This document shows, piece by piece, positions 54,090 to 64,000 of a DNA stretch of 64,000 nt (positions are counted from its first letter, which is position 1; each line of letters starts with the position of its first letter). Both the position numbers and the translations under genes were made by a program. The notes under the pieces were generated by a model. The model ran no database searches, was not told where the DNA came from, and was given only the letters and a program-made list of their open reading frames with translations. Source of the stretch: Ilex aquifolium (lineage: Eukaryota > Streptophyta > Magnoliopsida > Aquifoliales > Aquifoliaceae); the NCBI GenBank assembly GCA_951799425.1, contig OX637399.1:20496001-20560000 (forward strand), in the 5' to 3' direction.

Positions 54090-54790
54090 GTACCTCATCA
54101 TGTAAGAGAAAGTAACCTTCCAAAATGAACCAAACGTATCTTTGGCACTTACACTTGGGTGATATTAACTTAAGGAGGATTCAAAGATTGGTTACAAATA
54201 GACTATTGAGTTCATTGGAGACACTTTTAGTTTGTGAATCTTGCTTGGAAGGTAAAATGAACAAGATGCCTTTTACAACCAAGGGCTATAGAGCAACATA
54301 TCTGTTAGCATTGTTTCATTCTGATTTTTGTGGACCTATGACTATCCAAGTTAGAAGAGGCTTTGAACATTTCATCACTTTCATTGATGATTATTCAAAG
54401 GTATGAGTACATTTATTTGATGCGTCATAAGTCTGAATACTTTGAGAAATTCAAAGACCTTAAGGCTAAAACGGAGAAGCGTCAAAGAACGTGTATCAAG
54501 ATATTACGATCTGATCATGGTGGTGAATACCTCTTAGGAGAGTTTAAAGACTACTTTTTAGAGGTAGGGATTACATCCTAGTTGTCTGCACCTGGCACAC
54601 CACAGCAAAATGGTACGACAGAAAGAAGGAATATGACTCTTATGGATATAGTGAGATCTATGATGAGTTATTCAGTTTTACTTAATTTTTTTTGGAGATA
54701 TGCCTTGAAAACTGTGACATATATTCTAAACTTGGTACCATCTAAGTCAGTACCTACTACTCCCATAGAATAGTGGATTGAGCGTAAGCC
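54090..54790 (+). pseudogene. copia integrase
   Basis: A GAG-pre-integrase zinc region (LWHLHLGDINLRRIQRL ... CESCLEGKMNK) is followed by the DDE core: LFHSDFCGPMTIQVRRGFEH, FITFIDDYSK, then after a shift ILRSDHGGEYLLGEF and APGTPQQNGTTERRN. The D, D and E residues are visible. One frameshift at about 54400 and a stop at about 54579. Confidence 0.88.
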
Positions 54791-54797
54791 TAGCCTA

Positions 54798-56118
54798 TTG
54801 TATCTTCAGATTTGGGGGGGTCCAACATACGTGATGAAAGGGAATGCGGATAAGTTGAAATCAAGATTAGAAGTCTTCTTGTTTGTAGGGTATCCAAGAG
54901 GAACAAAAGTTAGTCTTTTCTATAATCCTAAAGATCAGAAGGTCATTATTAGCACCAATGCCCGATTCTTAGAGGAAGACTACATGATGGATCACAAACC
55001 CAATAGTAGAATTGTTCTCAAGGAGTTGATAGGAGATATATCAAGGAATACTTCTTCAATATCAAATGTACAAGAAGAAATATCCCATGAAAGAGTAGAC
55101 GATATCTCATTGCCTCATCACAGTGGGAGCCATATCAATACTTGTTCAGAACCTACACATGTCACTAATGATACACAAATGCAGGTAATGCCTCGTCGTA
55201 GTGGGAGGGTTATATGTCAACCTGAATGGTATATGTTATTGGGAGAGTTTTTTGACAGAGTTCATGAGGAACAGAATGCCGACCCCTGGACCTACAATGA
55301 AGCACTCCAAGATAAGGATGCAAAAATTTGGCAAAAGGCTATTATGTCTTAGATGGAGTCCATGTACTCCAATCAAGTCTGGGAACTTGTAGAACCACCC
55401 GATGGGATAAAACTCATTGGATGCAAGTGGGTCTATAAGAGGAAAAGAGGATCAAACGGTAAGGTGAAAAACCTTTAGGGCAAGGCTTGTTGCAAAAGGG
55501 TTTACTTAGAAGGAAGGAATCGATTATAAGGAGAATTTTTCGTCGATAACTATGCTAAAGTCGATACACTTATCCACTGTGGCTCATCTTGATTACGAGA
55601 TTTAGCAAATGGATGTCAAGACAACATTCCTTAACGGGAATTCTGACGAGTGCATCCATATGGTGCAGCCCGACGAATTCCTATCAAAGGGCCGAGAGCA
55701 TCAAGTAAGCAAGCTTAAGAGGTTCATTTATGGACTTAAGCAGACATCTAGGTCTTGGAACATTCATTTTGATTAGACTTTGAAAATCTTATGGTTTTGA
55801 TCAATGCCCAAATGAGTCCTGTGTATATAAAAAGCGTGAAAAATGTGGTGGCATTCTTAGTACTTTATGTGGATGATATCTTGCTCATTGAAAACGATGT
55901 AGGGGTGTTATCTTCTATTAGGGTATGGTTATCCAATCATTTCGATATGAAGGATTTGGGAGAAGCTAGCCACATCCTTGTGATTAAGCTTATACGCCAT
56001 CGTGAGGATAGGATGTTAGGCTTATCGGGCTACTTATATCGATACCATTCTAGCCTATTTTAACATGCAAAATTCCAAGAAGAAAATTCTTCCTTTTAGA
56101 CATGGAGTGTCTTACTTG
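54798..56118 (+). pseudogene. copia integrase tail and reverse transcriptase
   Basis: The C-terminal integrase region (FVGYPRGTKVSLFYNPKDQK) and a variable linker with RRSGRVICQPEW lead to reverse transcriptase: GCKWVYKRKRGSNGK, RLVAKGFT, MDVKTTFLNGNSDECIHMVQ, KRFIYGLKQTSRSW and the catalytic VLYVDDILLIEND. At least five stops or shifts. Ends abruptly near 56118. Confidence 0.88.
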
Positions 56119-56385
56119 TCGGCTTGGTGTCTCGGTGGCTTATAGGCTTGGCTAACTTGATTAGGCTAAATTGATTATACCATAACTGGTGGCTGACACT
56201 TCGTTATTGTAGCAATGCTCAAACTTCGGCGAAACCTGTTTCCTCTTCAATCCTTGACCATTTGCACTTTAAATTTTACCAATATGATCCTTGATCGATT
56301 CTCTTGGATGAAATTGCAATCAATATTTAATATATTTAACTTCGAACTGCACAATTTTTCAAAAATTCAATATTCAACATAATCC

Positions 56386-56660
56386 AATGCTCTGATACCA
56401 CTAAAGGTCCTAGCGGGATAAAATGATGTTGACGACAATGTCGTTAGACTGTTTATCACATGCACCCAAAGGTTGAGATCGATAAAAAAATTGGCAATGG
56501 TTCCCTGGCAAACAAAGATAGTTTTTGTGTAGTGTTTGTATGATCATTCTTCAGTCCATAACTTCTATATTTATAGAGAGGAAGAGTCACCAAGACAAAT
56601 AACCAAATCGACACTAACAGTTGTGTCTCCTAAATGTTGTGCCATTTGTTCACTAACCAC
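56386..56660 (-). repeat. Possible minus-strand primer site and LTR fragment
   Basis: Plus strand tgctctgataccac (about 56387) equals the 3' end of initiator tRNA-Met, so a minus-strand element would have its primer site here. To the right, a minus-strand TATA-like CTATAAATATAG (about 56567-56578) is consistent with an LTR. The LTR terminus next to the primer site does not end in CA and no partner or coding region is seen, so this is tentative. Confidence 0.3.
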
Positions 56661-56674
56661 CAAGGTTTGAATTC

Positions 56675-56725
56675 CTTCTCTCTCTCTCTCTCTCTCTCTC
56701 GATCTCGATCTCGATCTCGATCTCC
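56675..56725. repeat. Compound microsatellite (CT)n(CTCGAT)n
   Basis: About thirteen CT units are followed directly by about four units of the hexamer CTCGAT, a simple expansion by one GA interruption. Confidence 0.95.
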
Positions 56726-58829
56726 TGATACATGGGAAATAAACTATCACCCATGTTCAATAGTTCACTAATCTACAGAAATCATCATATTCAATTGCAG
56801 ACAATGTAAATAGTTGGGATTGGGTTGTCGAGGACAAGATTAACAACGCAAACAATATATTCCTATGTGTTAAACATAATAGGGTCTCTTCCCTATTGCA
56901 CCAAGATATCCCAACATAGTGCATGGAGCATCAATCAATATATTATCATTTCAGTATGCATAGCCACACATCGGATACTCTAGTACATGAAATTTCCACA
57001 GTCTAAGCAAGATCAGATATATAAAAGCTTATTTTGTCACGCATTGGAATGTAATCATGCAGAAAAGAAGTATGCATGCAGGGGCAAATGAAAACGTCTC
57101 TGGATAATGCTGTTGAGAAAATTCTCAGGCAAGTTAACTGTCTAATTGCATCTGCCTTGTTGAAGAAAACACAATGTTGGAGGTTTTGTCATCGACCTTC
57201 GAGTTATATTCCAACCAGAAATGAGAGCATGAATTAAAAGGAGCCCAAGAATTCCGAATCCATAATTTTGTTTCCTTATTGACATAATAGTGATGCCAAG
57301 CCAGTAATCTTCATCATGTTACAAACTATATATTAAGTGGAGACGTAGTTAAAAGCTATCTCTAAAATATTCTAGATGCATTTCAGCCTTTGATAACTTT
57401 GGCTGCTATATTTTTTCTTGGAATTTCAACCAAACAGAAAAATTATTCTAATAATGGAACAGATGATAACAACACCCTGCATGATACCAAACAACATCTA
57501 TATGAGATTGAAATCAATTACAGTTTTTATTTGTATTAGAGAGTAAATATAATCTCTCGGGAACACAATGCAGTGTAATAGTGGGCAAAATAAGAAAATA
57601 TTTCAGAATACCTTTTGAATCTCCCCAAGAACTTTGATATAATATGGATGATAGAGGTTCGGTGGCAGAAGGATAATGGGTATCCCACTCAGTTCACAAG
57701 CATAAAAATCAGACATGTTCTAAAAGTGACATGTTGACTTTTTCTGTCCTGAACAGTTCACAAGCTATATCATGTTAGAACAAATACTAGTATCATACAA
57801 CTCAATCTCTCTGATTCCCTTGGAGGGTCAGAAGTTGAGTAAAATCCCAATGATTACTCATAGCAGCACACGATGATACCTTTAGCTACCATTTGTGCCT
57901 GTGTACACTATAAATTTTATCTGTTATGGCCTTGAACTAGATTTCGTGATTTTTTGCGAAGGTAGACTTCCACATAAAAATTGAAGTGTCTCTATAACTC
58001 ATAGACTATTAGGAAAATATCTAATGTCAGATATATCCTTAATCTACCGAATCATTAGGTACTTTACCTATATATTTTAAATTGATTGGATTACACTGCA
58101 CCCATGAATAGAACTGTTTATGTCATAATAACTCATGCTTGATAGATTACTACAATTTGATTGTCTGATATAATTATTTAGTTTATTATTGAATTGGTCA
58201 AATTTTATTGCGGTTAATTTTCGGTAAACCTCTTCAACCCTCTAGCGATTAGTCCCAAGTCTTTTGAGATCTAACCAATTCTCCATAAAACATTTAAGCT
58301 ACATATTCTGGGAACAAATCTTTTTCACATCACTAGGCAGTAAGGTGGTAGTTGAAATACCAATTTTGGTTCTAGTTTCAAGGACAAGTAAATAAAGCAA
58401 GGGCAAAAGACTAAAAACATATGTACTTGCCTCTGCAAAAACATGTAATTGTTGAAACTAGAACATTGGATGCAAGCTCCGGAACATTTTAGAGAATATA
58501 TTGTGCTAGCACAAACTAGAAACTGAACTCACTTTGCTCTCCCTATATCTGGTTAGAAAACAGTTGGACCTGAACAACTTTTCCATTCACAGAGAAGTAT
58601 CTAACCATGTAATCCCTTGCCCAAGAATCTCACTCACCTAACCAATCAATCAAAAGCCTTTATTAACCGATTGAATAATTTGTCTAAAGTACACGATTCC
58701 AGAAGAGCATCAAAGTTAGCACGTCTCCACCATTACAATTGTTGGAATCAAACAGCAACTTATCATATGGTACCTAAACTGAAGCAGCAAAAGTTAAGTC
58801 AAAAGTGAATACACTTCTGCTGAGACTGA
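56726..58829. other. Non-coding stretch with one possible exon
   Basis: No transposon hallmark seen; this may be the original low-copy DNA between elements. On the minus strand, 57618-57720 is open (MSDFYACELSGIPIILLPPN, then LYHPYYIKVLGEIQK) and ends at a donor-like AG-GTATTC, as an exon would. I do not recognise the protein. Nothing else is supported here. Confidence 0.35.
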
Positions 58830-59512
58830 CTACCAAGCGAAGATTTAGAAATGTGAAGGCTGGCCACAAGGGAAGAGTATACAATGTAATTAGGTGTAAG
58901 GCCTGCCTCCATCATCTCATCATATAAACTAAAAGCTTCAGATGATCTTCCCTCCTTTGACAAGCCTGAAATCAATGCAGTGTAAGTTACTATGTTTAAG
59001 ACTAAACCTCTTCAAGCTATCTCCTTAAACAGTTTCAGAGCCTCATCCATCTTTCCAAGTACACATTCTCCATTTAGAAGTGACATGTATGCATATATGT
59101 CAGCCAATAGTCCCTGACTTTCAATCTCATCTCTTAGCTTTTGAGCTTCCTTCATGTTTCCTTTCTTGCAATATCCATCTATATCAGGGCATTGTATGTC
59201 ACAACATTAGGTCTCTCTCCCTTATATTCCATCTCCCTGAACACTCTTTGAGCTTCAACAAGATTTCCTTTTTTGCAATATAAATCTATTAAAGGTGTGA
59301 ATGTGAGTGTGTTTGGAGTCACACCCCTATCAACCATTGAGAATAGCAACCGCTTTACTTCCTCATGCTGATTCAGTTTGCACATTCCAATACCAATATA
59401 TTATAAACAAATACATCGGCCTCATGCCCTTTTTTCTCCATGATAACCTGCAATCTCATCACTTCATCTAGCATACCCTGCTTACAATATCCATCCATCA
59501 ATGTGTTAAAAA
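58830..59512 (-). pseudogene. Pentatricopeptide-repeat (PPR) gene fragment
   Basis: Minus strand: successive 35-residue PPR units are visible in shifting frames: FNTLMDGYCKQGMLDEVMRL, then MCKLNQHEEVKRLLFSMVDR, GVTPNTLTFTPLIDLYCKKG, GERPNVVTYNALI, GYCKKGNMKEAQKLRDEIES, and VTYTALISGLSKEGRSSEAF with GLTPNYIVYSSLV. PPR proteins bind organelle RNA. The gene is broken by frameshifts near 59390 and 59179 and a stop after LFKEIA. Its 5' part (to the right) is removed or displaced by element H at 59513. It is the only recognisable host gene in the window; it could be a pseudogene copy. Confidence 0.85.
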
Positions 59513-60071
59513 TGATGGGTCCGGCTCAGACCAGGCCCAAAATTATGAACTAGGCCCAGAATCACAGACGAGTCCCAACTCAAAGACTTAGTTTAGCAAT
59601 GAAGGCCAGGCCTACTGCAGGAAGAAGGAAGCTAGGTTAAACACCCCATCTTAAGAGAGAGTTAGGTCAGTCACCTCATGACGAGAGACTCAATCCATAA
59701 CTGACAGGTGAAGAGATCTCCTTAGGACGCGCACATCACCACCTCCACATAATTATCTCACCTATGACGAGAAAGGCGCCACCACAACCAAACTACCTCA
59801 CTTGATACGAGAAAGGCGCCTCAATCTGTTAGGAGGCGCCTATAAATTGTAAACCCCACCTGCACAAGAGGGGCATCTCTCACATATCACTCACACTTGA
59901 GCACCCTACACTCGTTGAAGTAATAAAACATTCAGGTCATCCTAGCCCTTTACAGTGGAGTAGGCCACCGTAACCGAACCACTTAAATTGTGTTTTGCTT
60001 GTGTTAACTCTCATCATTTATAACTACATTAAATACTTGACAAGAGGTGCATAAACACATTTTGTGCATCA
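59513..60071 (+). repeat. 5' LTR of element H
   Basis: 559 bp from TGATGGGTCC to GTGCATCA, with matching 5-bp inverted ends TGATG/CATCA. The left edge coincides with the point where PPR coding similarity stops. GC-rich modules gagaaaggcgcc repeat near 59770 and 59808. A TATA-like tataaatt is at 59850. Confidence 0.75.
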
Positions 60072-60077
60072 TTAGTT

Positions 60078-60096
60078 TGGCGTCGTCTGTGGGAAA
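60078..60096 (+). other. Primer-binding site of element H
   Basis: tggcgtcgtctgtgggaaa lies a few bases after the LTR end. The ttggcgccgtctgtgggaa-type site is common in Tat-branch elements. I do not assign the tRNA. Confidence 0.7.
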
Positions 60097-60148
60097 TGAC
60101 TAAGTTTTCTATTGTTTTTCCATTTTTTTCCTACTTTCTTTCCATTTT

Positions 60149-61720
60149 ATGGCTATTACAACTAGTTCTACAACTCAACAAATGGAAGAGAATGATCCAC
60201 CACATCGCGGAGATGTCCCATCTCCACTAGCAAACCCCATCGCTGCAACAAATACCATAGCCAGACAACAACTACTGGAGACAATGCAGTTGTTGGTGAG
60301 CCAAAACCAGCAAATCCTCCAGTTGATGTTCGTCGGACACCCTCAAGGAGTTGTGCCCCATCACCCAGGAAGAGAAGCACCCTAGTAAATCCACCCAGGG
60401 CTCCAAGCCACACCCTCAGTAGACCCCCCAGCTCCAAGGCAACCCCCAGCAGGGTGCCCCCCAATGCCAGGGCATCCCTTCTTAGCCCCCAGGTACCCCG
60501 ACTCCTCCTCCTCATGTGCCAGCTCCATCCTCCCGCACTGGAGACCCTCATGTGCAAGAAGATGAGGGGGGAAAACCTGTATGTGGACCACAAAAGCCAC
60601 TACAACGTTCCTTTAGAGGACGTCCCTAACCAATGGAACAAAAAAGAATCAAAGAGGTGCAAAATCAGCTAGGCGACATCTTCAACGCCATCAAGGTGCG
60701 AGCGCCGAAAACAGTAGACTACCTTATGAGGTGCACTGACCCTCTATTCGTGGTTATTGTGGCCAATTATCCACTCCCTTTAAAGTTCAAGATGCCAACT
60801 GTGGAAGCTTTTGACTGCTCAAAAGATCCATTGGACCACCTTGACACTTATAAATCCCTCATGCAGCTGCATAACATACCAAACTAAATAATGTGCAGAG
60901 TCTTTCCTACCACCCTCAAGGAATCTACACGCCAATGGTTCTCTAAACTCAAAAAAGCTTCCATTAATTCTTTTGTTGAACCAAGCAAATCATTTGTCTC
61001 CCCACTTCATAGGTGGACACTAACATTAGAAGCCTGTTACCTATTTGCTTAGCATCAAGCAAGATCGGGAAGAAAGCGTAAGGAGCTACCTCACTCGTTT
61101 TAACAAGGAGGGCCTCCAAATCGAAGAGCCAAATGACAAGGTCACCATGGATGCCTTTATTGCAGGCCTGCTTTCATCCAGTTTTATGTTCTCGGTCTTA
61201 AAGAAACCACCAACGAACATTCCAGAATTATTGTCAAAGGGTCAAAAATATATGAACGCTGAGGACGTCACCAATGCCAAACGAGGTGTGTCCTCCCGTA
61301 GAAAGGAGAAGAGGTAGGAGTCCCGTGAAGACATGAGAGAAACAAACAATAAGAGGAGGATGACAGAGAGAGTGTCAGCTAAGGACCGCCTTGGCCCTGC
61401 ACCTTTGATGGAGCGACAGGCTTTCACATCCCTCAATGCTTCAGTTGAGCATATTTTGCTTTAAATTCAGGACGACCCTACGGTACGCTGGTCGGAAAAG
61501 ATGAAGGCCCCAAATCGTAGGAACCTCAACAAATATTGTCGCTTCCACCGCAATCATGGCCATGACATTGACGATTGCTTTGAACTCAAGAGGTAGGTTG
61601 AGGATCTCATACACCATGGCCAGTTTTGGCAATATGTGGCAGGTAGAGGCCAGCCCCACCACCAGGCCGCAACCAAGATAAGAGAGCGCGCCAATAGCCC
61701 CTGGGAGAAATCCAGACGAT
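60149..61720 (+). pseudogene. gag of element H
   Basis: Starts MAITTSSTTQQMEENDPPHR at 60149. A Pro-rich part follows in a broken frame. The capsid region reads LPLKFKMPTVEAFDCSKDPL, DHLDTYKSLMQLHNIPN, then after a stop MCRVFPTTLKESTRQWFSKL; 61045-61317 gives DREESVRSYLTRFNKEGLQI and TMDAFIAGL. The later HHGH-type part (YCRFHRNHGHDIDDCFELKR) is characteristic of Tat-branch Gag. Stops near 60383, 60885, 61053 and 61315 make it non-functional. Confidence 0.85.
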
Positions 61721-61787
61721 CTCTGGAGGAGGTGACTCCAACTTAGTCAGGAAGGCACAAGCCAAAAAGGCTAGGCAGAAGGATAAC

Positions 61788-62069
61788 TTGCGGCCGTTGA
61801 AGTCTCAGGGACAGGGAGACGATGGGGTCATCTCCTTCTCAGACAAAGACTTGGAGGGGATCCAACACCCCCATGAAGACTCACTGATACTAACCATGAT
61901 GGTCACCAACTACCAAGTAAGAAGGATCCTTGTGGACAATGGTAGATCTGTCGATATCCTATTCGCAGAGGCATATGATTACCTCCATCTTGGCAGGGAG
62001 AGACTTCAACCTATCAGGATGCCTCTCATCGATTTTTCAGGAGAGAAGGCGTACCCCCTAGGCTCCATC
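61788..62069 (+). pseudogene. Protease of element H, truncated
   Basis: ISFSDKDLEGIQHPHEDSLI leads to the active site ILVDNGRSVDILF. Tat-branch elements usually have DNGSS here, so S to R is one change. The frame continues to PLIDFSGEKAYPLGSIYD and is cut by LTR I. Reverse transcriptase is not in the window. Confidence 0.85.
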
Positions 62070-64000
62070 TATGATGCCCCAAAAATTTGAGGGTCCTTTT
62101 TCAAACTATTGATCACCTATCAACCCGCAAAAGTAACCGTGTATGTCGTATAACCAGACCCCACGTCATCACATCACCTTCACCAGGATTGTAACCAAAA
62201 CAGAGTTTGGGTAGAGTCTCTCTTATACTAGAGCACTACCCAATGCTTAACCTGTAAAAAAAAAAACAACTACTTGACCATTCCAAGGTCCACCCCTATC
62301 AATTAGGACTTGATGTTTAACAAATTATATCATTCCAACAAGAGGGCTCAAGATCTGAAAGCTAGGCAAAATTATATTTAAATTTTTGAAAATTTTAGAA
62401 GAGGTATCGGTACCTCTTACATGTAGTATCAGTACCTGAGTCTTCTGTTCGTCAAGTCTCTTCCATTTTTCAAGTACTGGTACCTTAGTAACTTGGTACC
62501 GGTACCTGAGCCCACTATTTGTCAGGTTTCAGTACATATATGTCGTGGTACTGGTATCTGAGCCACTGGAATCCAGGTACTAGTGCCTATAGGTCTAGGT
62601 ACCGGTACCAAAGCCCAGTTTTTCCCTAAATATTTCCAAGTCTCAACGTTTAACCACCCAATCTCATTCCAAGTTCACCCAAACTCATATAAATGAAAAC
62701 ACTCAAAATATAGTTTATAAGAGTCCATTACATGTCCCCTTAATACAATTTACAAGTTCAAAATAAATTACATAATTGATTTACAAAAATGTAATTCCAA
62801 AGCCACATTTCAACTTCTTCATCAACAAGGGCACAAGTGAGGGCCGTCTACAGGCGCTTGTCCCGCACTTGAAATGTTTTCCCCATAAAAGGTGAGCGAC
62901 GCCCAATAGGGTATCTCCTAAGCAGGCTACTCCCCAACACAGATGCATATGAAATGTTCACATGCAATTCATCAATCAATCATCCATCCAAGAATATACA
63001 ATTCATAAATGAATGCCACAATGTCATACCATGTCATGAGATGAAACTCACACATACAATACAACTCAAGCCCTCCACCGCTTCTTATAACACATGCAAT
63101 GTCATGCGTATGTATCCGAGCATTCCAAGCCTCCGCCATTGATGTTACACACCCAATGACCATTTAAAAATCCTGGGTCCTTTTTAGGGTGGGTATTTAT
63201 GGACTTTCACCAACGAGTACCCAACCAACACGACATCTATGGACTTCAACCAATGGCTCCGCGTACGCCGACAAACTTTATGGACTCAATACCAATGGAA
63301 GTGCATATCCAAAATCACGGGATCTTGCACCCGAGGGAGAATATAGCCCTTCTTGCTAACCTTGACCCTTGTTTTCAATGCAACCCGTGTGGCTTAGTTG
63401 AACCTAGGTCCAACCTTCCCAAGCCCACGTATCAACCCACCATGAATGGTGTTTGATCAACCATGCGCACACACCCACAATCAAGTCAACTGCACACGAA
63501 TGCGGTGTTACTCATGCATATACAATGTAATGAACAATTGTATTCCATATCAATATGCAATCTAGTTTTCAATTGCAGTTAAAATAACATGTTCATTATA
63601 TCATGAGCATAATATGAACATATTTCATTCTCCATACATTTTCAATTCCTCAATGTCAATTATACCATAAGACATATAATACATTTCATAACATAACATC
63701 AATCCCAAGCATGTTATATCATTTTCATTCAAATAACACAATCATTCATAGACATTTTATCAAATACCTATACGGTACAAATATTATGTAAATACATAGC
63801 ATGCCCAAAATCAACACAATTCCTCATGAAATTCCAAATCAAGCAATTTCATCAAACTTATTCACACAAGAGTTGGTTTTAGCATTTTCCTATAACCATT
63901 TCCATACTTCAACAATGCTAGGTATGTGTTATACATGAGATTTCATCTCTAACACCCTACTCATTTCATATTTCAACCTTAGGTTGGAAATAAACCTAGT
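62070..64000 (-). repeat. LTR I of a Tekay-type gypsy element, partial
   Basis: The first 100 bp align with the start of the LTR of element C (plus strand TATGATGCCCC..gggtcctttt..caacccgc..gtcgtataac..ccacgtc against TGTGACACCCC..). The orientation is thus minus. The shared Tekay block (ggtgagcgacgcccaatagg) is at 62870-62940. A cluster of GGTACCGGTACC-type palindromes is at 62405-62620. It continues past the right window edge; five bases before it, ccatc, would be the target duplication. Open frames inside are not genes. Confidence 0.82.
62405..62620. repeat. GTACCGGTAC palindrome cluster in LTR I
   Basis: Repeats such as ggtaccggtacctgagccc, ggtatcggtacctctt and ctaggtaccggtaccaaagc, about eight units, several with one or two changes. 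Confidence 0.85.

Larger units (their letters stand above)
52906..56118 (+). mobile_element. Decayed Ty1/copia retrotransposon, 3'-truncated
   Basis: The order gag, protease, integrase, reverse transcriptase is that of copia elements. It ends in the middle of the region between reverse transcriptase and RNase H (NMQNSKKKILPFRHGVSYL); RNase H and both LTRs are not found. Stops and shifts are frequent throughout. Confidence 0.88.
59513..62069 (+). mobile_element. Element H: Tat-lineage Ty3/gypsy retrotransposon, 5' part
   Basis: An LTR, a primer site, gag, a CCHH-like region and protease on the plus strand, then cut at 62069 by LTR I. The rest lies beyond the window. It is inserted in the PPR gene. 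Motifs match the Tat/Retand branch. Confidence 0.82.

Overview
This is nuclear DNA from a flowering plant, probably a eudicot; I cannot name the species. The evidence is the content: Ty3/gypsy elements of the Athila, Tekay/Del (chromovirus) and Tat types, a Ty1/copia remnant, a LINE tail, a CACTA transposon of the TNP2 type, a Mutator-like MITE and one broken pentatricopeptide-repeat (PPR) gene. Almost all 64 kb is transposable elements nested in one another. I see no intact host gene, rRNA, tRNA or CRISPR array.

Layout. (1) 1-5657, minus: Athila-lineage element A, cut by the left window edge (pol, gag, tRNA-Asp primer site, 5' LTR). (2) 5658-8155, plus: an unassigned stretch and then the 3' internal end of a second Athila-like element, with polypurine tract (PPT) and LTR 'B' (8156-9235 and 18811-about 19578). 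(3) 9236-18805, minus: element C, a very young Tekay-type non-autonomous element with 3.8-kb near-identical LTRs, inserted in LTR B with target duplication CCTAC. It has no reverse transcriptase or integrase and encodes a small protein with two zinc knuckles. (4) 19589-19827 and 45518-52530, plus: Athila-like element G, truncated at its 5' side and split inside reverse transcriptase by a 25.7-kb CACTA element (19828-45517, target duplication ATA). (5) The CACTA element carries TNP2 and TnpA-like genes on the minus strand. It is itself hit by solo LTR K (20234-22127, TCGCA), full-length Tekay element D (23926-33805, CCTCC), a 5'-truncated LINE tail with an internal tandem duplication (about 40026-41413), solo LTR L (42142-44828, GTTGT) and a MITE (44917-45235, 9-bp duplication). 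(6) 52906-56118, plus: decayed copia element. (7) 56119-59512: low-copy-looking DNA with a microsatellite and a PPR pseudogene on the minus strand. (8) 59513-62069, plus: 5' part of Tat-lineage element H, inserted in the PPR gene. (9) 62070-64000, minus: the first part of a Tekay-type LTR, I, inserted in the protease of H and running off the right edge.

How the parts relate. The order of insertion can be read from the nesting: G, then CACTA into G, then K, D, L, the MITE and probably the LINE into CACTA. C is the youngest insertion by LTR identity. Three cross-family patterns stand out. Clusters of short palindromes with a central CCGG occur in six otherwise different LTR families. A block with a TGAGC-n-GCTCA stem and a TTTCAGGTG motif is shared by four Tekay-type LTR families. 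A hairpin lies just before the PPT in C and D.
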